Part shown: positions 24,810-38,400 of the stretch, in pieces
Numbering within the stretch: the stretch's first letter is position 1
Layout of the letters: each line of letters opens with the position of its first letter
Origin: Diadema setosum
Taxonomy: Eukaryota; Echinodermata; Echinoidea; Diadematoida; Diadematidae
Reading direction: 5' to 3'
Length of the DNA stretch: 64,000 bases
Assembly (NCBI GenBank): GCA_033980235.1
Contig: CM067075.1
Span: 8,586,608 to 8,650,607, forward strand
Notes under the pieces: model-generated
Told to the model about the DNA's origin: nothing
Databases searched by the model: none
The model's input: the letters and a program-made list of their open reading frames with translations, nothing else
Translations under genes and position numbers: made by a program

Positions 24810-24964
24810 ATAGCGTGCTTTAGATCTGCGACGCGAACGCTAAAGACGATGCTATTAGGCTAAATCTGGTGTTCTGCGCATGCGCGAGGCAGCTGTTTCC
24901 ATTGTTCAGCCCTAGATACTATACGTCGTCTTAGCGATCGCGTCGCAGATCTAAAGCTCGCTAT
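24810..24964. mobile_element. palindromic MITE, 155 bp
   Basis: Arms of about 40 bp: the left begins ATAGCGTGCTTTAGATCTGC, and the right ends with the near-complement GCAGATCTAAAGCTCGCTAT. The arms continue with GACGCG and GCTAAAGACGA types. No coding capacity. Confidence 0.8.
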
Positions 24965-24969
24965 TATGA

Positions 24970-27900
24970 CAGTGTAACACCTTTACATGTACTGTAGTTG
25001 TATGCCGTCCAATATCGAGCATAGATTGACACGTTCTCCATTGACATGTCTGCGCGTGCAATATTTCAGGCAGGTTGTGACGATGAATGATTACTTATAA
25101 TTATTGCAACTGATATAACCCGGAAACCCATTAATATGGAAAGTCAACGCAGAGACTCATTAGTAACTCCAAGCCAGAGGATTATATGAAAATGCAACGA
25201 AATATTAATCAGTTGATTGATGTTTATGTCCTTATGCCTGTAGAATGTAAGGTAGGTGTAGTATTCTTACTTTTTACTGCTAGAGGGATAAGCACCGACG
25301 TGGATCCGTAGGGAGAGCATTTGGCACCCTCGACTAATTGCCTACCCACGTGTTGGCATAAAACTTAATTTGTCCGATACCATTTCCCAATAATTCAGTC
25401 ATCCCTATTTAAACCGATCAGTTGTGACGATTACGTCATTTCGCTGCATGCGCTCATCTGGAACGCTTAAAGGGTCGAAGGCTAGTCGATTTGGAATGAT
25501 AATACAGAAACGAGCACAGGATGTGGTCACAGCGGTACACGAAAAAACGAACAAGTGAAAATCTATGTAGATACTGATCACGGCTATGATCGAAAATAGG
25601 TTTGATAACAATCGTATTACCGGTACTTCATTATAATGCTTCTCTTGCAAATATCCCGGGGGATTGTTGCCAGTTGCCTCTATTGCTTTCATTTTATTTT
25701 ATCGTATAGTCGTTTCGGTTTGTAGTCGAAGAACCCAGCAAGCTACACAATTTTCTCATGCCAACTTTCAACAGTCATTCTCAGACCTCAAACCTTTGTA
25801 AGGGAAGAATTCTCCCTACAGATATTGTGCTCAAATCAAGTGAAAATAAAACTCAGGTCGCACTGTTTTATTCTCTTTAATGTTTTGTGTTTACCAGATT
25901 TTGCATCCGAGAATTTGACTGTTACCATTAGGTGATAAGTAGATCCATTGAACCATTTTACCAATATTCAATCAAATTGAAGCCCCATGCCACTTGCATT
26001 GGCTAAAAACGCAACCTATCTATTTTAATATCTGGATAGATTATAATTCTGATATTGTGTTATAGGCTCTCCGTCTTTGTTTCCTCAGCAGTATGGTTAT
26101 TATTTTTTTGTATTTGTTATTACTGCCACATAATTGGCTAACAGACGGATTTTATTGCGTTTGACATGCTCTATTCATTTGCATTAATCTATATAAAAGA
26201 ATTATGGTACTTTTTAAAATATGCATTAGTTTGGACCATTCAAAAATCAGTACTTCTGAAATTGCTTCCGTCCCGCAAATGGAAATCAGTTCACATGATT
26301 CATGTTTCTCCCTTAAATATGTTTCATATGATAATACTTTGGACTGACAGTCGATTGAATTAAAAAAAAAAAGATCTACCTAACACCCTTGTACGTGCCT
26401 GTCGACGAATTTAATTTCACTATTCTCTCTATAGCCGTTTCCACCCTTCCATTCACACTAAAGTCTCTGTCATACTAGTAACTCTAATGGTTTAATAGTA
26501 GACGAGATAATAATATGCCGTGCTGTCTGCACCTGTTGTGTTCGTAGTCTGGCTCATTTAGACGTAACGATCTGCTAATTAATACTTTCATGTTACAGTT
26601 CGTAACTGCTACATTAACTTCAGCTATTGTTCTTATTGTAAACATCTTAACTGCCTATTGTGTGTTTTTTCCTGAATGATGAATTCGAAAGAAAAACAAA
26701 ATTAACAGGGTGGAAAGAATTCACGTCTGACACAATCTCGGAATAATAGCCTGGCAAACACCTGAAGTTGGCCATTATAATAAATCAATCGATATTCTTT
26801 TTGACTCAAGCGCAAATCATCTATTTACAGTGAGAAATAACATCAAGCGCATGCTGAAGTCAGGTGTCAGACACCTGTTCGTCTTGCCGTTGTTTTACAA
26901 GTTTGAATTAGATGTGTCAACACCAGCTCAACACCTGTAATATTAATTGTTAGATTCTTTAGGTTGTTGAACGTGTGTACACCAAACTCTCAAAGCAACA
27001 ACTGTTTCTTTTTCATATTTACTATCTCTCTCTTAAAAAAGGATACTCACATAGTATTATACAGATAGACATTCTGTATACAGTGTATAATTAATATCGT
27101 AAAGATATAAATGATGCAAAGTCATATATATTACATATATGGCATACACGCAAGATAAAAACAAAAAAGCAATTGGGTAGGAAGTATGAAATCGTCAGTT
27201 TTTTAATGATAGTGAGGAGAAACGAAATGTTGCATTGAGTCGCTACCTCATCAAAAGATTACATCGACTGTAGATACAGTGCATCATAATTCCGCCTGAC
27301 TACATTAATTGGTCCGTGGGGAGAGAAGTAATCGAAAATGTTGAATCATTAGCACTTCGGGAAGTTATTTTGATATGCCACTTGTCAACAGCACAACACG
27401 ATGGTTTGTCACACAGTTTTGAGTCATAAGATTTCCGTTGCATAGGTTCCCGGAACTTTCCACGAAATTTTTAATCTGCAGAAGGCATAAAAGAGTGATG
27501 CTAGATGTTATCACTGTATAAATATCTTTTGAGCGCTGTATGTACCTTATTACTAGTGCATGTTATAGTTACGAAGTAAATTTTAACCAAAACTCTGAAA
27601 ATGCGATAGATTAGTCATTTACGCTTACGAGTATTTACTTACAAATGTATTTTTTTTTTTATGTATCGTGTCTGATTTCATTTTAATCCTTTACTAGTTG
27701 TCTGGTATTATTTAGATATCACTCTAGAGTTAATTCTGATTTAAGAGTGCTTTAGTTATGGCACATTGCTGTGTCCTGTTGTAAAATGATTACCAGTCGT
27801 TATTATTATAACTACCGTGTTATTATGTATGCATTTTTTTTTGCATAATGTTGACAAGGTAAAAAAAGAAATTGTGCTGTTATTTTTCATGTATTATTGA

Positions 27901-29560
27901 TGTACAAGAAGTATGAAAATAAAATCAAAAATTGTTTTTCGTCTAATATATTTGATAATGAAGTAATGACGTCACGATTATAGGCAAATGAAAAGTTCTC
28001 ACGTGATAATCACTTAATAAAAAAAAAAACGTTAAGTTAGAAAAAAATGACACACAAAAAGCATCATCATATACGTCCTTCTTATGGTGAACATTATCCC
28101 CCTTCTTCCCCTCAAAAATGAAAAAATGGAGCAAATTAACTAAATCTGGATTTGATTTAGGATATATGCACACAGCGGAAAGCGAGCGTTACTGAATCAC
28201 TTAACAAAACAAAAAGAAGGCAGAGGTGGGACAGATTCCAGTGTTACTTACAATTACCGCAAGATTACAGGCATGATTGGTTATACGTGACAGAAAAAAA
28301 AATTGATGCTACAGAAGAATTAAGACAAAGAGGAAAGGAACATCAATTCATATAAAAAATGAATAAATTCAATCAACTTTCTGTTTCCGCCCCTATCGAA
28401 TCTGACGGGATATGATTCCTTTTTAATGCACAGTAGATGCAATCATGTGACTTGGAGGAGTTTCAGGCTTATGACTGAACTCGTCAGTAATCACGTCTCT
28501 GAAACCTGTTTTTCCTAGACGTACTGATGACTAAACACTTGTCAATCAAGCGCTCAGGTATCGAAGCAATGAATACGCATTATGCTCTCAAATTGGCGGA
28601 AGTGAATGTATAAGGTCAAGCTAGTTGAAATGCTATTTTCTCGATTATATATTCCGGTTGAAAACGTTAAAACCATGAACGCGTGCCCAAGAGTCGAGCA
28701 TAAGTATAGAGTGGAAAGCACTATCGAACCACGATTGTCGAAAAAATCATTTGAGAAGCGTGTTTCATAGAAACGTGGCTCAAACTTGCTCTCAGACATA
28801 AAGAAATAATAATCATAGGTAATGACAATAACAACAGTAGTAATGATTAAAAACAATGATAACAACTATGAAAATAATAACAATGATGAATATATCACTA
28901 ATCACATAATGATGATAAAAGTTGTAACAACAATAAAGATAATAACCATAATGATAACTCTTTATCATCACCAACATTTTCCTCGTATACAAGTGTACAA
29001 ACGAGCCTAGTGTTTGTAAGTTTGAAACCCCTCACTGTTTCACTGAAGATCACATTTTGATGCCTGCTTGTCTCTTGTAAAATTCAGATATCTTTGCAAA
29101 GCTCCTTCGTATCGACCGCAAGGGGCTGATTGGCCAATTACGGTAATGACTTCCACAGTTATCAATTAATTTCCGACGGAGAAATGGTTACTTCCTCACT
29201 CCAACTGCGAGCCTGTTTTTTTTTTTCTCCCGAAAGAGTTTCAAAATAATCATGATGCATATACATTATTGCCCTGATGCGTTTTAACTCTGCCACATAC
29301 CCCCCACGTTGTAACTTAGAACAGAAGACCCCAATACGTCCATGGTACATTGTCTTTTACGATGAAAAAAAAACAAAAACATTTTGACACAAAAAGATGA
29401 AAATCTTAAAAGAGATTGAAAGATGAGAAGAACGAGAAACACTTAAAAAGAGTTTAGGTTGATAGAAAGAAAATTGTCCGTGTTGCAAATGTAAAACAAA
29501 ATCTCTGCTATACGTCTCTCATATTACACTGAAATATACAATATATCATGTTGTAATATG

Positions 29561-29591
<31 letters not shown>

Positions 29592-30470
29592 CATATAGGG
29601 CCTACATGTTATGCATATCCAAAATAATGACGGTTCTATCACTGCTAACCAGTTTTCTGTTTGTACTAATTGCAACTAAAATAATAATGATTTAAAAAGA
29701 AAAAAAACTTCGAAAAAGTCATTCCTACATGTGGTCGCGCTATACTTCTTGGATAAATATGAATACATAACAAGCAAGCAAACAAAAATATTGTATACTC
29801 GCACATACTGATAATGAGATTATATGCATAATTATAACATAATACTTACGTGCCTTGGCACAATCTTGTACGTATTATGATGACGAAGTTCATGGATTAT
29901 GTTTCTGTTAAAGTCACGATGGTCTGTGGCAAAATATCTTAGTGAATATGTGAGACCTAACCCTCATCATTTTTTGTGTTATCATCATTCTAGTCCTCCT
30001 CTACTTCAATCCCATATTAGACATTATGGAGTTTGCAAGGAAAGTTGGCTATTTCACTGGTTTTTCTCCTCTTTATGCAGTTATGTGCGCGACTTTCGTT
30101 ATGGATTTCCCGCCAACTTTCAATTCCTCTATACAGAAAGATTCTCCAGGGCGATTTCCGGACTATTAAGGAGACAGAGAGGCCGAAAGCTCCGGGCCGA
30201 AAGCAGGAGCGCCGCGATCCTTCCTCCATACAGTGTGGTGGCAATACAGAGAGTCAGAGACTGCTCTTAAGATAAAGGTCACAACTCTACTTTCTCTTTT
30301 CCTTATCCCATATTTCTAGTTTTATCCAGTTAGCATGTTAGTAACGACGGACGTCTGTTCATTTCCATGTCTTCGTGCAACGGTGCACCTGTCACGATAT
30401 CATGTTCCACTGTCTTGTGATATAACTTCTCTCCTGATGTGAAATCAGAAAAAAAAAATAGATTTCATGA
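24970..30470. other. intergenic, no gene seen
   Basis: Long AT-rich interval. The short open frames do not resemble known proteins. At 29899-30275 three plus-strand frames are open at once, discussed as a finding. A (TA)n patch lies near 29565-29592. Confidence 0.55.
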
Positions 30471-30477
30471 TATATGC

Positions 30478-30672
30478 TCCTGCGACAATTATTATTACTC
30501 CCATGAAATATCTGCACGCTAACTCAAGCATAAAACCTATCTACAAACGTAACAGTAACCCTAACCCTAATCCTCACATCAAACTAAACCTAAAACCGTA
30601 ACACAACCCTAACCCTAATCCTAAGTCCTTGGAAAAAATAAGACCGGAGGAATTGTCACAAGAACAAATGTG
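30478..30672. mobile_element. partial copy of the 2.0-kb TTAGGG-bearing repeat
   Basis: Matches the right half of 1957-2276: GACAATTATTATTACTCC, ATGAAATATCTGCACG, CCCTAATCCTCACATC, then AATCCTAAGTCCTTGG and AATAAGACCGG. The left arm is missing, so the copy is truncated or only half was captured. Confidence 0.65.
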
Positions 30673-32070
30673 TCACCGAAAAAAAAAAAACGAGCGGGGA
30701 GATGGGATGGATATACTATAATTTTTTATTGCTTTATTGTTGTCGTGTTGTTGTTGTTGTTGTTTTTTTTTTTGGGGGGGGTGGGGTGGGGGTATGGATG
30801 GAGCGAGTTTGAATGCAAAACTTTCTGTAGCAAAAATTTACACAAATGACATGGTTTTCGTTCAAATAAAATGCAAGTTAATGAAGCTAAGCCTTGATGG
30901 GTTAAGTAGATCCATCACCGTTCACTTAATGTATTACGATAGCCTTGATGCCCAGAGAACAGGCTGTCGTGGAACTACTATTATTGTTCTTTGAAAATCG
31001 CAGTTGAGGAAACTTTTATGGATAGAGACAAAGATGTGTTAGCAGCATCTCTTTCACCACTGACATCGGAATGCACGGTATAGTAAGTTCTATTATTTAA
31101 ATAGTTCTGTACTTTCCTACTTTTAGTTTCTGCGCTTTGAGCTGAAAATAGGAGCAAAAACAGAAAAGAAAGAAATAGAGGAAGAGGAAGAAAAAGAAGG
31201 AGGAGGAGGAGAAGAAGAAGAAGAAGAAGAATACTCGAAGAAGCGCGGTGTTCATACACAGAAATTTTGAATAAAATGTTCTAATTTTACATCACCTAAA
31301 GGTAACGCAGAACTACTCGCATGGGAAACACTGGTAATGCTAACGGGATGTGTGGAGTTTTGGGTCGCAGTTTCGTCTCCGTTAGAATGTCAGTAACCCA
31401 GAAGATGTCCATGGGCGAAGTCGAAAGTTGTCGTCTGATTTTAGAGATATTCCTGTCGTTGTAGTTGCTTTATTATCGATGGCACAATTAATTGATTCGC
31501 CTTATTCGGGTGACAACTCCATTCCCTCGTAGCTCACTTCAGGTCACTCGACTTCGTTCAATTAGGTCACCGACCTTATTTCGTGCTATAAGGTCTGCTT
31601 TGCTCCGCCCTGCTCTGAATAGTAAGAGATTGTCAATTTTGCATAGGCCTCAAGTGAGCGGTAGCTCAAAAAGTTGGCTAATTACGAGAATGACATGTAT
31701 ATTTGATACAGATAGATTATTAATTTCAGTCCAGTTCAGACCAATTCCATTTACTTCCAGGAATATTGTCCATTCAAGTTTCAAATTCATCATACTTCTA
31801 TATTTCTTCTTCTCTATATTCATATATATAGCGAACAACTGAATTCGATTGCTGTCTATGTTTACTATGTCTCTATTCAATAAACCCGACAAATGTGCCG
31901 AGCTATTCAATTGTCTGGTCATGATTTTTAAGATACCGATATAAAAGTAGATCACGTCGTCTTACAATTCATTCTTTCCGCTAGAAAGACAATGAACTTC
32001 AGGGATACACGTCGACACTCTAAACACGCAAACAACCGCACGCAAACGACTTGGCATATACATGTATACG
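30673..32070. other. intergenic, no gene seen
   Basis: Contains a T-run/G-run junction near 30763-30781 and a purine-rich AGG/AAG repeat at 31165-31232. No supported gene. Confidence 0.55.
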
Positions 32071-32078
32071 GTCAGCGA

Positions 32079-32259
32079 GTCCAGACGTATTGCAATTACA
32101 TTGTATTAGTCTTACCGGAAGCAGTGCTTTCATCTCATTTGAATCAATTGATTGGTCAGACAGTTCTTTTTTAAACGGTCGTCTGCTAGAGTCTGCCGGC
32201 GCCAATTAACAGAACCTGCTTGCAAATAACATTGACATTGTTTAAGATTTCTGAGAGTA
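32079..32259 (+). repeat. direct repeat, copy 1
   Basis: Starts GTCCAGACGTATTGCAATTA and includes TTGGTCAGACAGTTCTTT, CTGCTAGAGTCTG and AAATAACATTGAC. A diverged copy in the same orientation lies at 32370-32555. Confidence 0.8.
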
Positions 32260-32369
32260 CTACCTGAAGGGGTCGTACGCTTTTCAAAATTTGGTGATTT
32301 TTGATGATTTTTGGTAATTTTTCACATGCGTTTTTGGTGATTTTGCTCTGTTGGGACCTGGCAACGCCG

Positions 32370-32555
32370 GTCCAGACGTATTGCAATTACATTGTATTAG
32401 TCTTATCGGAACCAATACTTTTATTAAACTCTTCTCATTTAAATCAATCTATTGGTCAGACAGTTCTTTAAATGGTTGTCTGCTAGAGTCTGTTGGCGCC
32501 AACTTAATAGTACCTGCTTGTAAATAACATTGACGTTGAGATTTCTGTGAGTATA
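32370..32555 (+). repeat. direct repeat, copy 2
   Basis: Same blocks as 32079-32259 in the same order, with scattered substitutions and a small insertion. About 110 bases separate the copies; those contain several GGTGATTTTT-like units. Confidence 0.8.
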
Positions 32556-32624
32556 ATTATCTAAACCTATTTTTTTTTCTCTCTCTCTGATATTAATTTG
32601 CAGCACTGTGAGTAAAGTCTTCTT

Positions 32625-32811
32625 CCGTCTGTCTGTGTTTCAGCAAAGTGGCACAGTTCCGACGAGACGGAAGGCAGGGCGACGGTCAGCCCGTTGCGCT
32701 GGCGTGGCCTTGACACTGGCGTCGATGGCAAGGAAACGTCAAGCTGCGGGGCTAGCCGACGAAAGAAAGAAAAAAAAAATCATTTTCTAATAACTTAACA
32801 GACCAAGAAAA
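32625..32811 (+). other. GC-rich exon-like block, unrecognised
   Basis: After a pyrimidine tract ending TGTGTTTCAG comes a short GC-rich stretch with two open plus frames; one starts KWHSSDETEGRATVSPLRWR and reaches a stop near 32809. The acceptor-like border and the composition change suggest a possible terminal exon, but there is no family match and no partner exon. Confidence 0.2.
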
Positions 32812-32990
32812 TATTTTTGTCAAACCACGGCTAATTTGTTACTCTCATTTGATGATGATATATTTGTAACGAGTAATGAGAAAAATTATTGTCAATCAAC
32901 TGAGTATATTGTAGGGTCCTATAGTGTGTGGTTCATACCTAGCACGTTTATGAATGTATAGGACATTAAGGGCAAAACGGATATTGTAAT

Positions 32991-33256
32991 ATATATATGA
33001 AGAGTTTGTTTGCAAAAACCGATAAGTCCATTTTTGAAGATTTTGAAGTGCGATCCCTGTCATAACGTACAAAATAATACCTTTTAAATGATATATTGGT
33101 CACTACATATAAAGGTACATTTTTGAAGTTATGGTTAAAAGAAGCAAAAATTTTCTTATTAATTCTCTTTATTTTTCTTGACCTTTAATCGCAAATATCT
33201 CCATTTGGCAAATATGGACTTATCGGTTTTTGCAAACAAGCTCTTCATATATATAT
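32991..33256. mobile_element. MITE with about 40-bp terminal inverted repeats
   Basis: The left end reads ATATATATGAAGAGTTTGTT followed by TGCAAAAACCGATAAGTCCA. The right end is its near-exact complement, TGGACTTATCGGTTTTTGCA then AACAAGCTCTTCATATATAT. The interior is non-coding and AT-rich. Confidence 0.85.
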
Positions 33257-33676
33257 TCGTTTTTTTTTAAACCAAGTGAGATACCGCATTGTGTAAGTAA
33301 GACCTTAGTTTTCATCTTCCTCCAGTAACTGTATTCATGGATTATTTATAGTGTGCTTAAAGAACATTAACTTGACCAGGTATAACTTGAGTTATTGAAA
33401 GAGAGACAACCAATTTACAAGCTCAACAATGAAAATTTAATCAAAATTGAATTAAAAATAAGGTTTATGAAATTTATGAAAATTTAGATTTGCTAATTTC
33501 TGCAAAACATTTCTCAAACAGTGATCTGAATATGCAGATAAGTGAGCTGATGATGTCATCACCTCACACTTTCGATCGGATCATGTTCAAAATACTGACA
33601 AAAATTCAATTCTGCAGGAAAACTGTAAAGTGTTTTAAAAGTGTATTATAATAATGATATAATATCTATAATAACG

Positions 33677-33679
<3 letters not shown>

Positions 33680-33724
<45 letters not shown>
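33680..33724. repeat. (AAT)n microsatellite
   Basis: About fifteen AAT units. Confidence 0.95.
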
Positions 33725-33726
<2 letters not shown>

Positions 33727-34015
33727 TTCAAAATAATTATGAAATCAGACATTGGAATTGGAAACTGGAGCATAATTGTATTTGAAAAATAAAAAGCAAA
33801 TTTCAATATTTCATGCACAAACTAAATGGCAAATTGTGAGGTGATGACATTAATTTATCAGTTCACTTATTAACATATTCATTATGACTCTTCAAGAACT
33901 TTTCTGCAAAAACTGTAGAAAACTGAACAATTTCAAAACTTTCCTAATTTTCATACAATTTGGATCAAATTTTCACTATTGTGCAGTACAATTTTACTCT
34001 GTCTTTTCAGACTAA

Positions 34016-34351
34016 CTTTTAAGCCCGCCGCACACTACACGATTTTGCCCCGATTCACCGGTCTTAAGTCCTTAAGACTAGAAGTGTGACGTCACAGTCT
34101 TGCCATTTTCTAGTCGTACGACTGGGTCTTAGCGCCAATCGTAGAGATTTGACATGTTGAATTTCTAGGACCAGTCGTGAGCTTTCAGCCATTCACAATG
34201 CAGTAAAATGCAAGCGCACGCAGTGCGCACTGCGCGCGCTTTACAGTCGGGTCGTATAGTGTGCGGTGTCCGGTCGTACGACTGGTCTTAAGACCCAGCT
34301 TGGCTCAAGACCTTAAGACCAGTCTGATCGTGTAGTGTGCGGTGGCCTTTA
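34016..34351. mobile_element. MITE with CCGCACACTACACGA inverted ends
   Basis: Left end CCGCCGCACACTACACGATT and right end ATCGTGTAGTGTGCGGTGGC are inverted. A further internal CGTATAGTGTGCGGTGTCCG and repeated AGACCAGTCGTACGAC-type blocks show that a second unit is nested or duplicated inside. No coding frame. Confidence 0.8.
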
Positions 34352-34665
34352 GCTGGTCCACAGTTTAAAAAAACAACAATGGATACACAGGTAGGCCTAT
34401 TTCTGTTTGATATGCTGGAGCTACCAATCACAATTCAAGACTTGAGAACTTTCTCTTCCAATAGTTATTCACCCTTTCAGGCTTTCATTTTGTTTTGTTT
34501 TGTTTGCTTTTTTTTTTCATTTGATAATGTCATTAACATTCTGGGCGTCCTTGGTTCGCCAAAAAGCCTCATGTGTTCATTTTATGATCCTTCCATTCAA
34601 AATGTACAAATTGTACCAAGGCAATAATATTTTCATTCTTGTAAATGTTGCATTTTGAAATGGAA

Positions 34666-34751
34666 ATGAATGAATGAATGAATGAATGAATGAATGAATG
34701 AATGAATGAATGAATGAATGAATGAATGAATGAATGAATGAGTGAATGAAT
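34666..34751. repeat. (TGAA)n microsatellite
   Basis: About twenty nearly perfect TGAA units. Confidence 0.97.
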
Positions 34752-35049
34752 AATAGACTCCTCTTATTGACAATACTAGCACAACTGCAGCCCCACCATT
34801 ATCATCATAATATCAATGTATTTTCTTTTATCTTTATAATTATTACCAGAGGGCTGCCAGTATTCCCATAATAAAATCACGGTGGGTTCGAAGGGCAATT
34901 GGGAAGAATCTTGTGTTTTGCATGTATTTCAGTGGGCAAATACATTTTCTAAAGCCAGTGAGACTTTGACTCTCTTTGTCAGAACATGAAGAGATATTTA
35001 AATTTTAAGGGGGCCTCCTGCAAAGTCAGAGAGACTTGGCAACTATGTA

Positions 35050-35401
35050 ATCACCATCATATTCATCATTATCATCATCATTGATGATTATACATGTAAT
35101 AATCATTGCTGTCGTTAATATCATCAATAACAAAACATGACCTATGGAGTATTAAGCAGTATATAAGCAACTCTTCAATCACCACCATATTCATCATCAT
35201 TATTACCGTAATCTTCATCATCATAATTATCCCTGTTTAATACTATCATCATCATCATCATCATCATCGATTATAATGATCATTACTGTCATTACTATCA
35301 TCAACAATAAAAACATGACCTACATAGTATTCAGCAGTATATTGTAATGATAATAGTGGTTCTACTTATCATCACCATTTCTACCAATTAAAATCATCAT
35401 T

Positions 35402-35453
<52 letters not shown>

Positions 35454-35470
35454 CCATAATTCCCATCATC
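35050..35470. repeat. ATC/ATT-type microsatellite region
   Basis: Three runs of ATC triplets, the longest at about 35393-35453, within AT-rich DNA that repeats AACATGACCTAYRKAGTATT twice (near 35134 and 35313), so the block has itself been duplicated. Confidence 0.85.
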
Positions 35471-35479
35471 TAATTCTTC

Positions 35480-38400
35480 TCTATCTCATGTAAAATGAAA
35501 ATTACTTTCATTCTAATGGCACAACTTTCAATCGACCACTTTCATCCATCGAAGGTAATCCAGTTGGCGAAATAAGAGGCAACAATACTTCATGTCCACA
35601 TTCAATGCCTACGTGCTTCTTTTTTTTAATTCCACATCTTCAAAAAACTATACACACAAAACAACACATAATGGAGCATAAAATAGAATCTGCACGACTT
35701 GTGGGAGATAGACACAGACTCTGTCTTGGTACGATGACGGGGGGTACAGATTCTTCTCTGCTTACGATTGGTCGCAAAAACATAATGCGCATTCATCTCC
35801 TATACTGCAATCAATTCACTCAAAAGACTTGATCATGTGCTTGATACAGCGCATAGAAGGAGAGTGTACACATTTTCTGTCATGAGTTGGAGCAATGACT
35901 TATAAATAATAGCATCATAAATAGGACTTTGGAGTGACAGCAAGGAGTTTGGAATACAGAATAAAAGACAGAAAACAACGAGAACAAGAAGACGAATACA
36001 TTAACGGAAACATTACACTCGTCTGTCAATTCCTTATCTGTGCCTCATTTACTTCTTAAAGGGCAATGCTTTCTCGACCAGGGAAACCTACACTTTATGG
36101 GGTATTCCCCACCAAAACATCTGAAATTACAAGAAATACCACATGGGTGCATGTGTGCCATTCACATAACCTGTTATCCAAAAACTGTCATCAATCACGC
36201 CAGATTTTACACTCTGTGGATGTGAATTGAAGTTTACTCATTTAATACATAACTACATGCATTGTGTGTTGGAATTTGCACTAAGTAACTTCCATATATC
36301 CATTTAAAGACAAAACTTGGTCCTGACTGTTGGAAATTTATTTCATTGCTTCCAAAAAAAAAGAAAGAAAGAAAGATTGTCAGCTCCTCCAATTCTTGCA
36401 GTGTTGCACAAACTTATTGACCTACGACATTGTACGTACATCCGACATAGATAATTATACTGGCACTATGAGCTCCCGTCATATATGTAATGACGTATAA
36501 ACAAAAACAAAATGAATCTTGGCTCATCAAAGGTGAATTGGAGAACTAAAAAAAACAGTGCAAGAATTTGGAAGAAGAAAATGAACAAAAATTAAAGACA
36601 TATGATTGAATGAGCACATAAATAATGTCCTATTGATGTGCAATAATCGACATCCCTTTGCACTCCATAGATACATCATTGTTGCCAGCTTCTGCTACAA
36701 AGAAACATGGAATTGTAAAACTTTTCTATCCTGTTGCCAAAGACTTTTCCATGTGGGAGTGACCAAGAAAAAAAGAGAGAGAAAAAAAAAAGAGAGATCA
36801 TAAATGGGGTAACAAATTGATAAGATTGCAGAATGTTAAGTCACTGATTATATTATAGGGCTGTCATTGATTTGCAGTTTGAAAAATAGAAATATCTCAA
36901 TGCACAGCTGCTTGCATTCAACTTCCTAGCAAATTTGAAAGTGCGATCTCACAATAGACTCAGGCGAGAAAATGCGAGTAAAAAATCATATCAAATTGAA
37001 ACTTGAGAACCTTGCTATCTTCATTTCCCCAAGAAAACTTGGTCATCTCACACAGGAACATAAACTCTTTCTTTCTCTCGTTCAGTTAGGTTGCATGAAC
37101 TTCACCTCACCTGACTGTTTTTGTGGGTCAGTCATAAGATGCCTAATAGAAGCGACAAGTTTCAAAACTCGCAACACAACAGGATTCTTCCCCACGCACT
37201 CTCATTTCCAGTAACTGAGCAATATCCTTCGTTTGGAAGCTGCACCAGAAAAGTTCTAAAAACTGAAACTTAAAACCCTACACAAGGTATCAGCACCTGC
37301 GATTGCATCAGGGTAATCCAGGGGAAAGAAGATGCAGTTTTTGGTGGTGTGCATTACCATCGACCCCAAATCCATGTAATCAGACACCCGTGATAATGTT
37401 CAAAACATCCCCCACCCTGGAAAAAACACAGAAGAGTGTTCTATTCTCTGCACGCAAGAGGTGCGGTATTTTCGGAAGCATTTTGGCACTGTTTCGATGC
37501 GAGTCATTGCAGGATGGAGTGGACACTGAAGAGTAAGAGTTTAAATTTTACCTGGGATGGCTGTCCCCAAAAATACAAACCTTACTTGTTTCCTTTTACT
37601 GAAAGACAAACTAAGAAAATGTAAATCTGCACCATATGAAACAGATGGTGAAACAGAAACCATTGCGGCAAACATTTGAGGAATCTGTGGCATCCCAACA
37701 ACATGACGTGAATGCTGAAGATCACAGGAAATTGCTAACACCTTGGCAACGAAAGAGCCCAGAGTTAAGAAGGTGGGGAAGTGGTTTGATTTGTAAGAAA
37801 CAAACATTGCTTCTTGTGCCTTGTGAAATTTTCTTCTGCAGAGCCTTCAACTTTGGGGGAAAATACTCAGTTGCCGAGTCTATCAGTCTAGAAACAAAAT
37901 TGATCCTACAGTATGAGTTGAAGAGCAGATGGTGTGAACTCCACAGACATTACACAGTTCTAAGGTCCATATTCTCCAAGAAAATATTTGTGGATATAGA
38001 TTAAGAGAGTTCAAACAACTGCAGTTGGAATGTTGTAGAATATAAACACATGGGAATGTACAATGTATTATTCCTGGTGAGACTGTCAAATCTTACAAGA
38101 TCCTATTAACTGGAAAGTAATTCATCGTCAGAATGCTGTTAAAACATAGCAAGGAATGCTGAGAATAGCTCGATCATCATTACACCTTCCTTATCAGATG
38201 AAATGAACATAGTGGCAATATCATTGTCTTGGAGGACACTGCAGCAACAGAGAGAATTGGTCCATGTGTATAATGCCATCTCAAGAAAAACATCAATACA
38301 TTAAAGGAACACAGTCGTCAAGATACTCATTGAACTTTCTGTCAAAGTAAACATAACATTGGATATTGGATACAATTTTCTCTCTTTCTGCTTCCCCCCT

